Shown: piece by piece, positions 42,459 through 50,700 of the stretch
Layout of the letters: each line of letters opens with the position of its first letter
How positions within the stretch are numbered: the first letter of the stretch is position 1
Origin: Streptomyces deccanensis
GTDB taxonomy: Bacteria; Actinomycetota; Actinomycetes; Streptomycetales; Streptomycetaceae
NCBI RefSeq assembly: GCF_022385335.1
Contig: NZ_CP092431.1
Span: forward strand, 3,844,001-3,908,000
Length of the DNA: 64,000 bases
Reading direction: 5' to 3'
Notes under the pieces: model-generated
Seen by the model: the letters and a program-made list of their open reading frames with translations, nothing else
Database searches by the model: none
Told to the model about the DNA's origin: nothing
Position numbers and translations under genes: made by a program

Positions 42459-42486
42459 GGTATGTACTTCCCAGCAGAAAGTACCT
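42459..42486. promoter_or_regulatory. Probable HxlR operator
   Basis: GGTATGTACTT and AAGTACC form an inverted repeat with perfect GTACTT/AAGTAC cores (42464-42469 and 42479-42484) around a 9-base spacer. It is in the 90-base divergent region between the HxlR gene and its target. GTAC-containing dyads are typical of HxlR-type sites. Confidence 0.65.
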
Positions 42487-42530
42487 CGGGGAGAGTGAGT
42501 GGGCCAACCCCTGATCGTCAAGGAGTACCT

Positions 42531-43826
42531 GTGGTTACCGACGATGCCGTGACCCGCGCCGCGAACCCCCTGGCCCGCCCCGCGAACCCCGTGGCCCCCG
42601 CCGCGAACACCGTGACCGTGCTCGGCGGCCCCACCGCGCTGATCCGCCTGGCCGGATGGACGCTGCTGACCGACCCGACCTTCGACGCCGCCGGCACCGA
42701 GTACCAGGACGGCCCGGTCCGACTGCGCAAGACCGCCGACCCGGCACTCGAGCCCGCCCAACTGCCCGCTCTCGACGCCGTCCTGGTCAGCCACACCCAG
42801 CACCGCGACAACCTCGACACCACCGGACGTGCTCTGGCCTCCGGTGCCTCGCAGGTGTTCACCACCGTCGCCGGCGCCACCGACCTCGGAGGCGCAGCCG
42901 TCGGCCTCGAGCCGTGGCAGACGCGTACCCTGTCGATGCCGGGCCGCACGACGCTGAACATCACCGCGGTCCCCGCCCGCCACGGGCCCGCCGGCAGCGA
43001 GGGCCTCACCGGCCCGGTCACCGGCTTTCTCCTGCACACCGACGACGGCTCCGCACCGACGGTGTACGTCTCCGGGGACACCGTCGACCTGGACGCGATG
43101 AGCGCCCTGGCCGACCGGCACCGCGTCGACGTGGCGCTGCTGCACCTGGGCGCCGCCGGCTTCGAGGAACTCGGTGACGTACGGCTGTCGCTGACCGGGG
43201 ACCGGGCCGTCGAGGCCCGCCGCCTGCTCGGTGACCCCCTCGTGGTGGCTGTGCACGCCGAGGGCTGGGCGCACTACACCGAAGACCGCGACCACGCCCG
43301 GCAGGCCTTCGACACCGCCGGTGTCCCCCTGCTCTGGCCCGTCCCGGGCCGGCCCGTCGCCCTGCCCGACCCGCACACCGCCGACACCTCACCCAGCGCC
43401 GCCGGCGCACTGGCCCGCTCCTTCTACGCCGCCGTCGACGCCCGTCCGTTCGCCCCCGAACGCGTGCGGGCCCACCTGGCCGAGAACTTCCACGACCACA
43501 ACCGCCCCACCGGCTTCGGCGACGACGTCGGCGACCGAGACGTCCTCGTCATGCTGCTGACCGCACTGGCGGCGGCGTTTCCCGACGGCCGGCACACCGT
43601 CGAACGACTCACGCCGGTCGGCACCGACGAGGCCCTGCTGTACTGGCGCTTCACCGGCACCCACACCGGCACCGCGTTCCTCGGCGCCCCGGCAGCCGGT
43701 GCCCGCGTGGACTTCGTCGGCACCGACCTGTTCACCGCCGGCGACGGAGTCTTCACCGCCCAACGCCACGTCGAAGACCTCCTCACCCTCACCACCCAAC
43801 TGAGCCCGGACCACACCCCTTCGTGA
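42531..43826 (+). CDS. Metallo-beta-lactamase-fold / SnoaL-like fusion protein
   Basis: A 431-residue two-domain protein. Residues about 18-290 form a UlaG-like metallo-beta-lactamase fold (TVLGGPTALIRLAGWTLLTD, LVSHTQHRDNLD in place of the usual HxHxDH, VYVSGDTVD, VVAVHAEGW). Residues about 300-425 form a SnoaL-like ester-cyclase domain (ARSFYAAVDARPF, HDHNRPTG, YWRFTGTHTGTAFLG). The metal-binding motif is shifted to HTQHRDN, so some ligands are changed but several remain. The GTG start follows AAGGAG. Regulated by the divergent HxlR gene. I do not know this fusion as a characterised enzyme; detoxification of a lactone or aldehyde is one possibility. Confidence 0.8.
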   Translation: MVTDDAVTRAANPLARPANPVAPAANTVTVLGGPTALIRLAGWTLLTDPTFDAAGTEYQDGPVRLRKTADPALEPAQLPALDAVLVSHTQHRDNLDTTGRALASGASQVFTTVAGATDLGGAAVGLEPWQTRTLSMPGRTTLNITAVPARHGPAGSEGLTGPVTGFLLHTDDGSAPTVYVSGDTVDLDAMSALADRHRVDVALLHLGAAGFEELGDVRLSLTGDRAVEARRLLGDPLVVAVHAEGWAHYTEDRDHARQAFDTAGVPLLWPVPGRPVALPDPHTADTSPSAAGALARSFYAAVDARPFAPERVRAHLAENFHDHNRPTGFGDDVGDRDVLVMLLTALAAAFPDGRHTVERLTPVGTDEALLYWRFTGTHTGTAFLGAPAAGARVDFVGTDLFTAGDGVFTAQRHVEDLLTLTTQLSPDHTPS

Positions 43827-43955
43827 CCGCGCCACCGCCCCCGCCGCCGCTGCCGTGACGGGGGCCCCGTCGCCCGACCGAGGTGCACCGGAGCGAAGCA
43901 TTCGTGCACGGCTTCCGGCGTCACGTTCTCTCTTCGTCGCGGGCGGGCGCGTCGG

Positions 43956-44330
43956 CTACAGGCCGATCTGTGTGAGCCATTGGCCGGTGGTGCGCGGCGT
44001 CAGCCCCAGGAGCCGCTGGGCACTGTTGTGCGCGCTGACGGTGTGGTCCGGCACGGTGGCGAGGCCCTCGCACAGTGCGGTGACCGCGGCCGCTCCCGCG
44101 TCTCCGATCAGGGGGACGAGCAGGTGGCCGAACGCCTGGGGCGACAGGGGTTCGTAGGACACGCGCCGACCGAGGTGGTCGGTGAAGGCCTGGGCGAGGT
44201 CGGGCCCCGTGATCCCGGGGTGCTGTCCCACAGCGATCGTGCCGGTGACGTCGGGGCGATCGAACAGCGCGGCGGCGACGTCGGCGTTGTCCAGGTGCGA
44301 GGACCAGCCGTCAGCGCAGCAGGCGTACAC
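43956..44330 (-). pseudogene. C-terminal remnant of an NmrA-like NAD(P)-binding protein
   Basis: A 124-codon open frame resembling the second half of NmrA/atypical SDR proteins (SSHLDNADVAAALFDRPDV, GITGPDLAQAFTDHLGRRVSYE, then a helical end). The glycine-rich NAD(P) loop and the entire N-terminal half are absent. A TAG lies in frame just upstream (about 44336), and within 20 bases dispersed repeat copy C begins. It therefore looks like a decayed gene truncated at the repeat. No ribosome site precedes the GTG. Confidence 0.65.
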
Positions 44331-44351
44331 CTGCTAGCCGAGCGAGCGACA

Positions 44352-44386
44352 GGTTTTCAGGGGCGCGGGGAACTGCGCGAGCAACC
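44352..44386. repeat. Dispersed intergenic repeat, partial copy C
   Basis: GGTTTTCAGGGGCGCGGGGA followed by ACTGCGCGAG is the right arm of the inverted repeat at 8107-8135. It lies between the NmrA remnant and the ROK gene stop. Confidence 0.75.
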
Positions 44387-44512
44387 CCACACAACCCGCA
44401 GCCGCCCACCAACCGATCCCCCACGGCGCCCGCGCGCCCCGTGCACCGGCGTGCACGCACCCCCGCACCCCCACCCCGGCGCACCCCCACGCACCGCCCC
44501 CACCCTCACCCC

Positions 44513-45736
44513 TCACCCATCCTCCCGCCCGAACAACGGCGCCAGCAGCAGCTGAGCCGCCCCCTCCGCCACCGCCGACGCCCCGCCCTCGACGACCCGC
44601 ACGGGCACGGCCGGATCCTCCCCCTGCAGCCGGGCCCACTCGTCGAGCACGAACCCGACCCCCCGCACGAACACCTCGGGTTGGGCCTCGATCGTGCGCC
44701 CGCCCAGCAGCACGACCTCGATGTCGAGGAGCCCCACGAGGTTCGCGGCCCCCGTCCCGAGCACTCGCGCCGCCTCCTCCACGTCCCCCCGCGCCACCGC
44801 CGCGAGGCACAGCGCCTCGACGCAGCCCCGGTTCCCGCACTCGCACATCGGCCCGTCCAACTGGACGACCTGGTGCCCGAACTCCCCGGCCCGGGTCCGG
44901 GCCCCCCGGTGGACGGTCCCGTCGATCACGAGCCCGGCACCCAGCCCCGTACCGAGGTGGAGGTAGGCGAAGGACCCGTGCGAGCCGGCGGCCGCCGCGA
45001 GCCCCAGGGCCGCCGCGTTGGTGTCCTTGTCCACCACCACCGGCACCCCCAGCCGCCGCGCGAGCGCCGCCCGCAGCGGAAAGCCGTCCCACTCCGGGAA
45101 CCCGGTGACCCGGTGCAGCACACCGTGCAGATGATCGAGAGGCCCGGGCAGCGCGACTCCGACGCCGAGCACGGGCAGCGCAGGGGCCGCCTCGCCGGCG
45201 GACGCGGAGGCGGAGGCGACGGCCCCGCGCCCCTCGCTCGCCCCGGCCAACAGCGCCTCCACCTCGCGTGCCGCACCCTCGACCACGTTGTCCGCCCCGG
45301 CCCCCAGGTTCAGCGGGGCCCGTCGGCGCGCGACGACCGCGCCGGTCAGATCGCAGAGCACGGCCCTCAGCTCGTCGCGGTCGAGGTGGAGGCCGACCGC
45401 GTGCCCGGCATCGGGCACGAGCCGCAGGACGGTGCGCGGCTTGCCGCCGGTGGACGCCCGGTACCCCGCCTCCGTCACCAGCCCGTCCGCGCGCAACCGA
45501 GCGGTGATCTTGCTGACGGCCTGCGGGGTGAGTCCGGTCCGCTCGGCCAGCTCCAGCCGGCTTATCCCGGCGGTCCCGGCCCTGCGCAGCAGATCCAGGA
45601 CCAGCGCCCCGTTGTGACTGCGCAACGCGAGCAGGTTCACCCCGGCCACACCGCCGCCCCGCCCGAGGCCACCCCCGTTCGCGCCGCCGTTCCCGTTCCC
45701 GCCGCCGAACCCGTCACCGATCCCGTTGCCGTCCAC
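44513..45736 (-). CDS. ROK-family transcriptional regulator
   Basis: A 407-residue sugar-responsive repressor. A Gly/Asn-rich N-terminus leads into a winged helix (about 35-95: LLALRSHNGALVLDLLRRAG, SRLELAERTGLTPQAVSKI). A ROK kinase-like domain follows with VVVDKDTNAAALG, LHLGTGLGAGLVIDG and the zinc motif CECGNRGCVEALCL. The full ATP/sugar site is partly degenerate, as in regulators. It is divergent from the Gfo/Idh/MocA-UPF0303 operon and likely represses it. The GTG start at 45736 coincides with the predicted transcription start of a minus-strand promoter, consistent with leaderless translation; a later GTG is possible. Confidence 0.85.
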   Translation of the reverse strand: MDGNGIGDGFGGGNGNGGANGGGLGRGGGVAGVNLLALRSHNGALVLDLLRRAGTAGISRLELAERTGLTPQAVSKITARLRADGLVTEAGYRASTGGKPRTVLRLVPDAGHAVGLHLDRDELRAVLCDLTGAVVARRRAPLNLGAGADNVVEGAAREVEALLAGASEGRGAVASASASAGEAAPALPVLGVGVALPGPLDHLHGVLHRVTGFPEWDGFPLRAALARRLGVPVVVDKDTNAAALGLAAAAGSHGSFAYLHLGTGLGAGLVIDGTVHRGARTRAGEFGHQVVQLDGPMCECGNRGCVEALCLAAVARGDVEEAARVLGTGAANLVGLLDIEVVLLGGRTIEAQPEVFVRGVGFVLDEWARLQGEDPAVPVRVVEGGASAVAEGAAQLLLAPLFGREDG

Positions 45737-45742
45737 ACCTCC

Positions 45743-45785
45743 ATTGTCCCTCGCGCTTGCACTTTGGCAACAGCGTTGCTTAAGT
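45743..45785. promoter_or_regulatory. Overlapping divergent promoters with operator dyad
   Basis: Plus strand: TTGCAC (45757-45762), 17-base spacer, TTAAGT (45780-45785), reading toward the ATG at 45793. Minus strand: TTGCCA (45770-45765), 16-base spacer, GACAAT (45748-45743), toward the GTG at 45736. The dyad GCAAC-AGC-GTTGC (45767-45779) overlaps both -35/spacer regions. Both start codons lie about seven bases past the -10, implying leaderless mRNAs. Confidence 0.6.
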
Positions 45786-45792
45786 GGGAGGC

Positions 45793-46878
45793 ATGACAGG
45801 CACCAGCACAGACAGGCCCCTCCGCGTCGCCCTCGTCGGCTACGGCCTCGCCGGCTCCGTCTTCCACGCCCCGCTGATCGCCGCGACGGAGGGCCTGGCC
45901 CTCGACACGGTCGTCACGTCGAACGCGGAGCGCCAGGCGCAGGCCCGCGCCGAGTTCCCGGACGTACGGTTCGCGGCCACGGCGGACGAGCTGTGGGCCC
46001 GGGCGGACGAGCTGGACCTGGTCGTCGTCGCCTCCCCGAACAAGACGCACGTCCCGATCGCCACCGCCGCCCTGGAGGCGGGACTCCCGGTCGTCGTCGA
46101 CAAGCCCGTGGCCGGTACGGCGGCCGAGGCGCGCGAGCTGGCCGCCCTCGCGGAGTCGCGCGGCCTGCTCCTCTCCGTCTTCCAGAACCGCCGCTGGGAC
46201 AACGACTTCCTGACCCTCCGCGCCCTCCTCGCCGACGGCGAACTGGGCGAGGTGCGCCGCTTCGAGTCCCGCTTCGAACGCTGGCGCCCCCAACTCAAGG
46301 GCGGCTGGCGCGAGTCCGGCGACCCCGCAGAGATCGGAGGTCTCCTCTACGACCTGGGCAGCCACGTCGTGGACCAGGCCCTCACCCTCTTCGGCCCCGC
46401 CACCCTGGTGTACGCCGAGTCCGACCTCCGCCGGCCCGGCGCCGAGACGGACGACGACACCTTCATCGCCGTGACGCACGCGAACGGCGTCCGCTCCCAC
46501 TTCTACGCCTCCGCCGTCACCCCCCAACTCGGCCCGCGCTTCCGCGTGCTGGGCTCCGAGGCGGGCTACGTCAAGTACGGCCTCGACCCGCAGGAAGCGG
46601 CCCTCCGCGAGGGCGAGCGCCCCACCCCCGGCGCCGCCTGGGGCCTGGAACCCGAGGACCAGTGGGGCCGCGTGGGCGCCGGCGACTCCCCCCTCACCGG
46701 CGGCGGCCGCCCCGTACCGACCCTCCCCGGCGACTACCCCGCGTACTACACGGCCGTGGCCGCCGCCCTGCGCGGCACCGGCGACAACCCGGTCACGGCG
46801 TACGAGGCCGCAGCCGCACTCGACGTACTGGAAGCGGCCCGGAAGTCGGCCGCCGAGGGCGTGGCGGTGAAGCTGTGA
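45793..46878 (+). CDS. Gfo/Idh/MocA-family oxidoreductase
   Basis: A 361-residue NAD(P)-dependent oxidoreductase. The N-terminal Rossmann fold has VALVGYGLAGSVFHAPLI and VVVASPNKTHVPIA; the catalytic-region EKP-like motif reads VVDKPVAGTAAEA. The C-terminal domain has IGGLLYDLGSHVVDQAL with the usual Asp/His. These enzymes act on sugars, inositols or related polyols. Control by the divergent ROK repressor supports a sugar substrate. The ATG at 45793 has GGGAGG only two bases upstream, too close for normal use, and lies at the predicted +1. The stop overlaps the next gene by four bases. Confidence 0.88.
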   Translation: MTGTSTDRPLRVALVGYGLAGSVFHAPLIAATEGLALDTVVTSNAERQAQARAEFPDVRFAATADELWARADELDLVVVASPNKTHVPIATAALEAGLPVVVDKPVAGTAAEARELAALAESRGLLLSVFQNRRWDNDFLTLRALLADGELGEVRRFESRFERWRPQLKGGWRESGDPAEIGGLLYDLGSHVVDQALTLFGPATLVYAESDLRRPGAETDDDTFIAVTHANGVRSHFYASAVTPQLGPRFRVLGSEAGYVKYGLDPQEAALREGERPTPGAAWGLEPEDQWGRVGAGDSPLTGGGRPVPTLPGDYPAYYTAVAAALRGTGDNPVTAYEAAAALDVLEAARKSAAEGVAVKL

Positions 46879-47399
46879 CGACCGACGACGCCACCCACAC
46901 GAAAAGCGCCGCCCCCACGACGAACGCCACCCCGGCCGCCCCCACCATCGAGGAACTCGAAGCCCAGGAGCGCGACTTGGCGCTCCCCCGCTTCACCCAC
47001 GAGGACGCCTGGACCCTGGGCGCGCTGCTGGTGGAGCTGGCCCGCGAGCGGAACGCCCCTGTCGCCATCGACATCCGCCGCGGCCCCCAACAGCTCTTCC
47101 ACGCCGCCCTCCCCGGCTCGACCCAGGACAACGACGCCTGGATCGACCGCAAACGCCGGGTCGTGGAGCGCTACGCCGCCTCGTCGTACCTCGTCGGCGC
47201 CCGCTTCCGCGCCAAGGGCACGGCCTTCGAGGACTCCTCCCGCCTGGACCCCGACCGGTACGCCGCCCACGGCGGCTCCTTCCCCCTGACGGTCGCGGGA
47301 GCAGGCGTGATCGGCACGGTGACGGTCTCGGGCCTCCCCCAACTGGAGGACCACGCGATGGTGGTGGAGGCCCTGCGACGCTTCAAGAGCGCCATGTGA
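46875..47399 (+). CDS. UPF0303 / heme-degrading-domain family protein
   Basis: A 174-residue protein of the UPF0303 branch of the GlcG/HbpS (DUF336) family. Visible blocks are PRFTHEDAWTLGALLVELAR, VAIDIRRGPQQLFHAALPG, DNDAWIDRKRRVVERY, and a glycine-rich TVAGAGVIGTVTVSGLPQ. Function is not settled; some relatives bind haem. The Thr/Ala-rich N-terminus is probably disordered. The GTG start overlaps the dehydrogenase stop (GTGA), so it is in the ROK-controlled operon. Confidence 0.85.
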   Translation: MTTDDATHTKSAAPTTNATPAAPTIEELEAQERDLALPRFTHEDAWTLGALLVELARERNAPVAIDIRRGPQQLFHAALPGSTQDNDAWIDRKRRVVERYAASSYLVGARFRAKGTAFEDSSRLDPDRYAAHGGSFPLTVAGAGVIGTVTVSGLPQLEDHAMVVEALRRFKSAM

Positions 47400-47408
47400 C
47401 CACCGGCC

Positions 47409-47489
47409 GCCCAAGGGGCGCGGGGAACCGCGCGACAAGCCACGACGGACCCGCGTCGCCGACAAACAGCAGCCCCCCGCCCCTTGGGC
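47409..47489. terminator. Inverted repeat between convergent genes (repeat copy D)
   Basis: GCCCAAGGGGCGCGGGG (47409-47425) pairs with CCCCCCGCCCCTTGGGC (47473-47489), 15 of 17 positions complementary. The left arm shares the GGGGCGCGGGGAAC core of the dispersed repeat family. It separates the convergent UPF0303 and FAH-family genes and probably terminates both. Confidence 0.7.
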
Positions 47490-47510
47490 ACCCGCCCTCA
47501 AGCGGAGCGC

Positions 47511-48368
47511 CTACGCGCCCACAAACTCCTGCCGCTGCCGCCCGAGCCCGTCGATCTCCAGCTCCACCACATCCCCGGCCTTCAGGAACGGCTTCGGCTC
47601 GGGCTCCCCCAGAGCCACCCCCGCCGGCGTCCCCGTGTTGATGACGTCCCCGGGATACAGCGTCATGAACTGACTGACGTACCGCACGACTTCACTCACC
47701 GCGAAGATCTGCTCCCCGGTCGTGCCGTCCTGCTTCAGCTCCCCGTTGACCCACAGCCGAAGCCCCAGCTTCTGCGGATCCGGCACCTCGTCGGCGGTCA
47801 CCAGCCACGGCCCCAACGGGTTGAACGTCTCGCAGTTCTTGCCCTTGTCCCACGTGCCCCCGCGTTCGAGCTGGAACTCCCGCTCGGACACGTCGTGCGA
47901 GACGGCGTACCCGGCGACATGCGCCAGGGCCGCCTCGCGCGACTCGACGTACCGCGCGGTCCGCCCGATGACGATCGCGAGCTCGACCTCCCAGTCGGTC
48001 TTCGTCGACCCGCGCGGCACGAGCACCGTGTCATGGGGCCCGACGACCGTGTCCGCCGCCTTGAAGAAGATCACCGGCTCGGCGGGCGGCTCGGCCCCCG
48101 TCTCGCGGGCGTGGTCGTGGTAGTTGAGCCCGATGCAGACGATCTTGCCGATCCGGGCGAGCGGCGGCCCGATCCGCAGCCCCGCCGCGTCCAGGACGGG
48201 CAGCGCGCCACCGTCGGCGGCCTCCCGCACCCGCCCGAGCGCCGCCTCGTCCGCGAGCAGCGCGCCGTCGATGTCGGGCACGATCCCCGACAGGTCCCGC
48301 AGGACCCCGTCGGCGTCGAGCAGCGCGGGCCGCTCCGCACCCGCCGTACCGACTCGCAGCAGCTTCAT
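47511..48368 (-). CDS. Fumarylacetoacetate hydrolase-family protein
   Basis: A 285-residue FAH-superfamily enzyme, which hydrolyses or decarboxylates beta-dicarbonyl acids with a divalent metal. Typical blocks are KIVCIGLNYHDHARETG, PVIFFKAADTVVGP, DWEVELAIVIGR with metal-binding Glu residues, GYAVSHDVSERE, and MTLYPGDVINTGTPAGVALG. The ATG at 48368 has GAGGGAG nine bases upstream; an ATG three codons earlier overlaps that site. Single gene; substrate unknown. Confidence 0.9.
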   Translation of the reverse strand: MKLLRVGTAGAERPALLDADGVLRDLSGIVPDIDGALLADEAALGRVREAADGGALPVLDAAGLRIGPPLARIGKIVCIGLNYHDHARETGAEPPAEPVIFFKAADTVVGPHDTVLVPRGSTKTDWEVELAIVIGRTARYVESREAALAHVAGYAVSHDVSEREFQLERGGTWDKGKNCETFNPLGPWLVTADEVPDPQKLGLRLWVNGELKQDGTTGEQIFAVSEVVRYVSQFMTLYPGDVINTGTPAGVALGEPEPKPFLKAGDVVELEIDGLGRQRQEFVGA

Positions 48369-48491
48369 GGTCGCCATCTCCCTCGATCGTGCGCCGCGCC
48401 CGACCGATGGGTGCAGCCATCGGAGGACTGGTCGATCGTCCAAGGCGGCGGTCCGCTCCGCAAGACCCGGTTCACGGACTGGACCGGTCGG

Positions 48492-48523
48492 CCGGAGGTG
48501 GGCGGTCGGCCGCCCACCTCCGG
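48492..48523 (-). terminator. Hairpin terminator downstream of the second yidC
   Basis: A perfect 14-bp stem (CCGGAGGTGGGCGG / CCGCCCACCTCCGG) with a TCGG tetraloop ends one base from the yidC stop codon. Confidence 0.85.
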
Positions 48524-48524
48524 C

Positions 48525-49307
48525 TCAGGCCGCCGCCGCCGTAGACGACGACGTACCGGTGGCGGTCCCGGCGGAAGGCAGCGGATAGAGCAACGCCCGC
48601 TCCACCGCACTCCATGTCGTACTGGTCACCACGTACAACGCGGCCGCCAGCGGCACCACCGCCACGCTGACCAGCGTGAAGAAGGACATGAACGGCATGA
48701 ACTTGGCCACGGCCCCCATCCCGGCCGCCATCCCGGGCACCTGCTCGTCCGACACGGCCGGCATGCCCGCCGCACCGGCCGCCATCATCCGCTTCGTACG
48801 CCAGAAGTTGAAGGTCGCGACGGCGGCGACGATCACGAACAGCCCCACGTAGACGAGGCCCTGCGGCCCGAACATCCCGCCCTCGCCCAGCGCGTCGGCC
48901 CAGCGGTCGCCGAGCGGGGCCGCGAAGAGCCGGTGGGTGAGGAGCGCGTTGTCCTCGCCGCCGATCGTGGTGTTGGAGAACAGGTGGTAGAGGAGGAAGA
49001 AGGCCGGCAGCTGGCAGAGGCTCGGCAGGCAGCCGGACAGCGGTGACACCTTCTCCTTCGTGTGCAGCTCCAGCAGCGCCTTCTGCAGCTTCTCGGGGTT
49101 CTTCGCGTGCTTCTTCCGCAGCTCCGCGATCTGCGGCTGCAACGCGACCCGCGCCCGCTGCCCACGCGCCGCCGCCCGCGACAGGGGGTGCACGAGCAGG
49201 CGTACGAGCGCCGTGAACAGGACGATCGCGAAGGCGGTCGCGGAGGCGTGGAACAGCGGCTGGAGCAGATCGGCGAGGTGCGCGACAAGGTCGGCGAAAA
49301 CGGACAT
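48525..49307 (-). CDS. YidC/Oxa1/Alb3-family membrane insertase (second copy type)
   Basis: A 260-residue membrane protein insertase. Helix 1 (FAIVLFTALVRLLVHPL) contains the conserved Arg in the hydrophilic groove. The basic helical hairpin follows (ARVALQPQIAELRKKHAKNPEKLQ), then LSGCLPSLCQLPAFFLLYHLF, and later helices with FWRTKRMM and MPFMSFFTLVSVAVVPLAAALY. The housekeeping YidC is normally beside rnpA/rpmH, so this is a paralogue. The upstream gene encodes a DUF6412-like small membrane protein, a pairing I recall from other Streptomyces. The ATG follows GGAGGG. Confidence 0.9.
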   Translation of the reverse strand: MSVFADLVAHLADLLQPLFHASATAFAIVLFTALVRLLVHPLSRAAARGQRARVALQPQIAELRKKHAKNPEKLQKALLELHTKEKVSPLSGCLPSLCQLPAFFLLYHLFSNTTIGGEDNALLTHRLFAAPLGDRWADALGEGGMFGPQGLVYVGLFVIVAAVATFNFWRTKRMMAAGAAGMPAVSDEQVPGMAAGMGAVAKFMPFMSFFTLVSVAVVPLAAALYVVTSTTWSAVERALLYPLPSAGTATGTSSSTAAAA

Positions 49308-49463
49308 GGGTGTGAGCCCTCCAGGGGTCTCGTCGTGCCGGGGAGCGATGGTCGGATGACCGGACTCGGCGCGACGGCCCGCGTGCGGGGCACAGGTCTC
49401 GGCCAGGGACAACGGGTCCCTGGTCCGGAGGTCTCAGCCGGAGGAAGTGAAGCTCGGCGTGCC

Positions 49464-49784
49464 CTACGCGGTGGCCGTCAGGAGGGCACGTCCGGGCGCG
49501 CGGGGGCGCGTACGCCCGCGTGCGTCGGGATCGCGTTGGGGCAGGAACGCCGTACGGCGCTCACGGTCCCGGATGGCCGTTCGGACGCGCGTACGGGGTA
49601 CGACGGGCGCGCAGCGCGAGGCGATCAGCGCGCAGGCGGCGAACGCGGAGCCGGCCGCGGCGGTCGCGGCGAAGGCGACAGCGGCGGAGAGCGTGCCGGA
49701 GTCGAGGACGGCGACCTCGAAGAGGAGCACCAGCAGCATCGCGGCGGGGCGAAGACTGGCCCAGCGACGGATCACGGCGATCAC
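49464..49784 (-). CDS. Small membrane protein, DUF6412-like
   Basis: A 106-residue protein with two membrane segments (about residues 13-32 and 35-58: MLLVLLFEVAVL and AFAATAAAGSAFAACALIA) and a basic Arg-rich C-terminal tail. It resembles small proteins annotated DUF6412 found directly upstream of a second yidC in streptomycetes. The GTG at 49784 follows GAGAGGAGGAG. The gap to yidC is about 155 bases. It might be an insertase accessory or a substrate; no function is known. Confidence 0.65.
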   Translation of the reverse strand: MIAVIRRWASLRPAAMLLVLLFEVAVLDSGTLSAAVAFAATAAAGSAFAACALIASRCAPVVPRTRVRTAIRDRERRTAFLPQRDPDARGRTRPRAPGRALLTATA

Positions 49785-49800
49785 GGCTCCTCCTCTCGAA

Positions 49801-49860
49801 CGACTCTCGAACGAATCCCGGGCGACTGTCGAACGAATCCCGGGCGACTGTCGAACGCCT
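49801..49860. repeat. 22-base tandem repeat
   Basis: Nearly three copies of CGACTGTCGAACGAATCCCG plus GG (49801-49822, 49823-49844, then a partial copy). It lies between the sortase stop and the DUF6412 gene, just upstream of the latter's start. Each unit contains TCGAACGA. Confidence 0.85.
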
Positions 49861-49875
49861 CTCGCGCACATGCTC

Positions 49876-50529
49876 TCATCTGAGGCGCACGGAGCGCAGC
49901 TTCCCCCAGACCACGAGCCGGTACGTGGAGGTGTACGCGGGCGTGCAGGTGGTGAGCGTGAGGTAGTGGCCGGGCTCGCGATACCCGTACGACGGCCGCA
50001 CGTCGCTGCGCGGGACGGGCCGCAGGACCCCACCGTCGCCGGGCGCGGTCTGCGGGAGCGTGCGGTCGACGACGTACGTGTGGACGGCGTCCCGCGTCTC
50101 GACGCGGACCTCGTCGCCGGGCGCGAGCCGGTCGAGGTGGCGGAAGGGCTCGCCGTGGGTGGTGCGGTGCCCGGCGAGCGCGAGGTTCCCGGGCCGCCCC
50201 GGCCGCGCGGCCCCCGGGTACTGCCCGACGAACCCCTTGTCGAGGACCTCGGCCCGCCCGACCCCCTCGGTGACGGGCGCCCGGAGGTGGATTCGGGGGA
50301 TGACGAGCACGGCGTACGCCTGGGTGCGCGCCGGGCTCTCGACGCCCCCGCGCGCCCACGCCCGCTCCAGCGCGGCCACCTCCCGGGCCGCCCCTTCCTG
50401 GGCCTGCCGATTGGTCCACCACAGCTGATGAGCGACGAAGAGGAGGAGGACGAGCCCGAGGGTGACGGCGCACTCGGCGGCGACCCAGAGCGGACGGACA
50501 CGGCCCGACGCGGACCGGGGGACTTTCAT
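49876..50529 (-). CDS. Class E sortase
   Basis: A 217-residue sortase. One N-terminal membrane segment (about 16-36) is followed by VLVIPRIHLRAPVTEGVG, catalytic His in LALAGHRTTHGEPFRHLD, Cys in YLTLTTCTPAYTS and Arg in STYRLVVWGKL. The TLTTCTP motif and GHRTT block fit class E, which in actinobacteria recognises LAXTG-like signals. The LAASG protein at 41102-41902 is a plausible substrate. No substrate gene is adjacent. Confidence 0.88.
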   Translation of the reverse strand: MKVPRSASGRVRPLWVAAECAVTLGLVLLLFVAHQLWWTNRQAQEGAAREVAALERAWARGGVESPARTQAYAVLVIPRIHLRAPVTEGVGRAEVLDKGFVGQYPGAARPGRPGNLALAGHRTTHGEPFRHLDRLAPGDEVRVETRDAVHTYVVDRTLPQTAPGDGGVLRPVPRSDVRPSYGYREPGHYLTLTTCTPAYTSTYRLVVWGKLRSVRLR

Positions 50530-50700
50530 CTCCCCTTCTCACAACCATTGGAAGAAATCGGAGAAAGCGCTGTCACACCTCTCGACAACATCACCTTTCA
50601 CCCCTGACTCTTCCGATGTCCCCACTCAGCAGTCCGGAAGGCGGCGGATCCCCGTCCGCTTCCTTCCCTCTCCTCGGCACCCGCATCCCCCGGAGCTGAC

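Noticed and set aside
49801..49860. A CRISPR array
   Set aside because: The 22-base units are directly contiguous with no spacers and no cas genes nearby.
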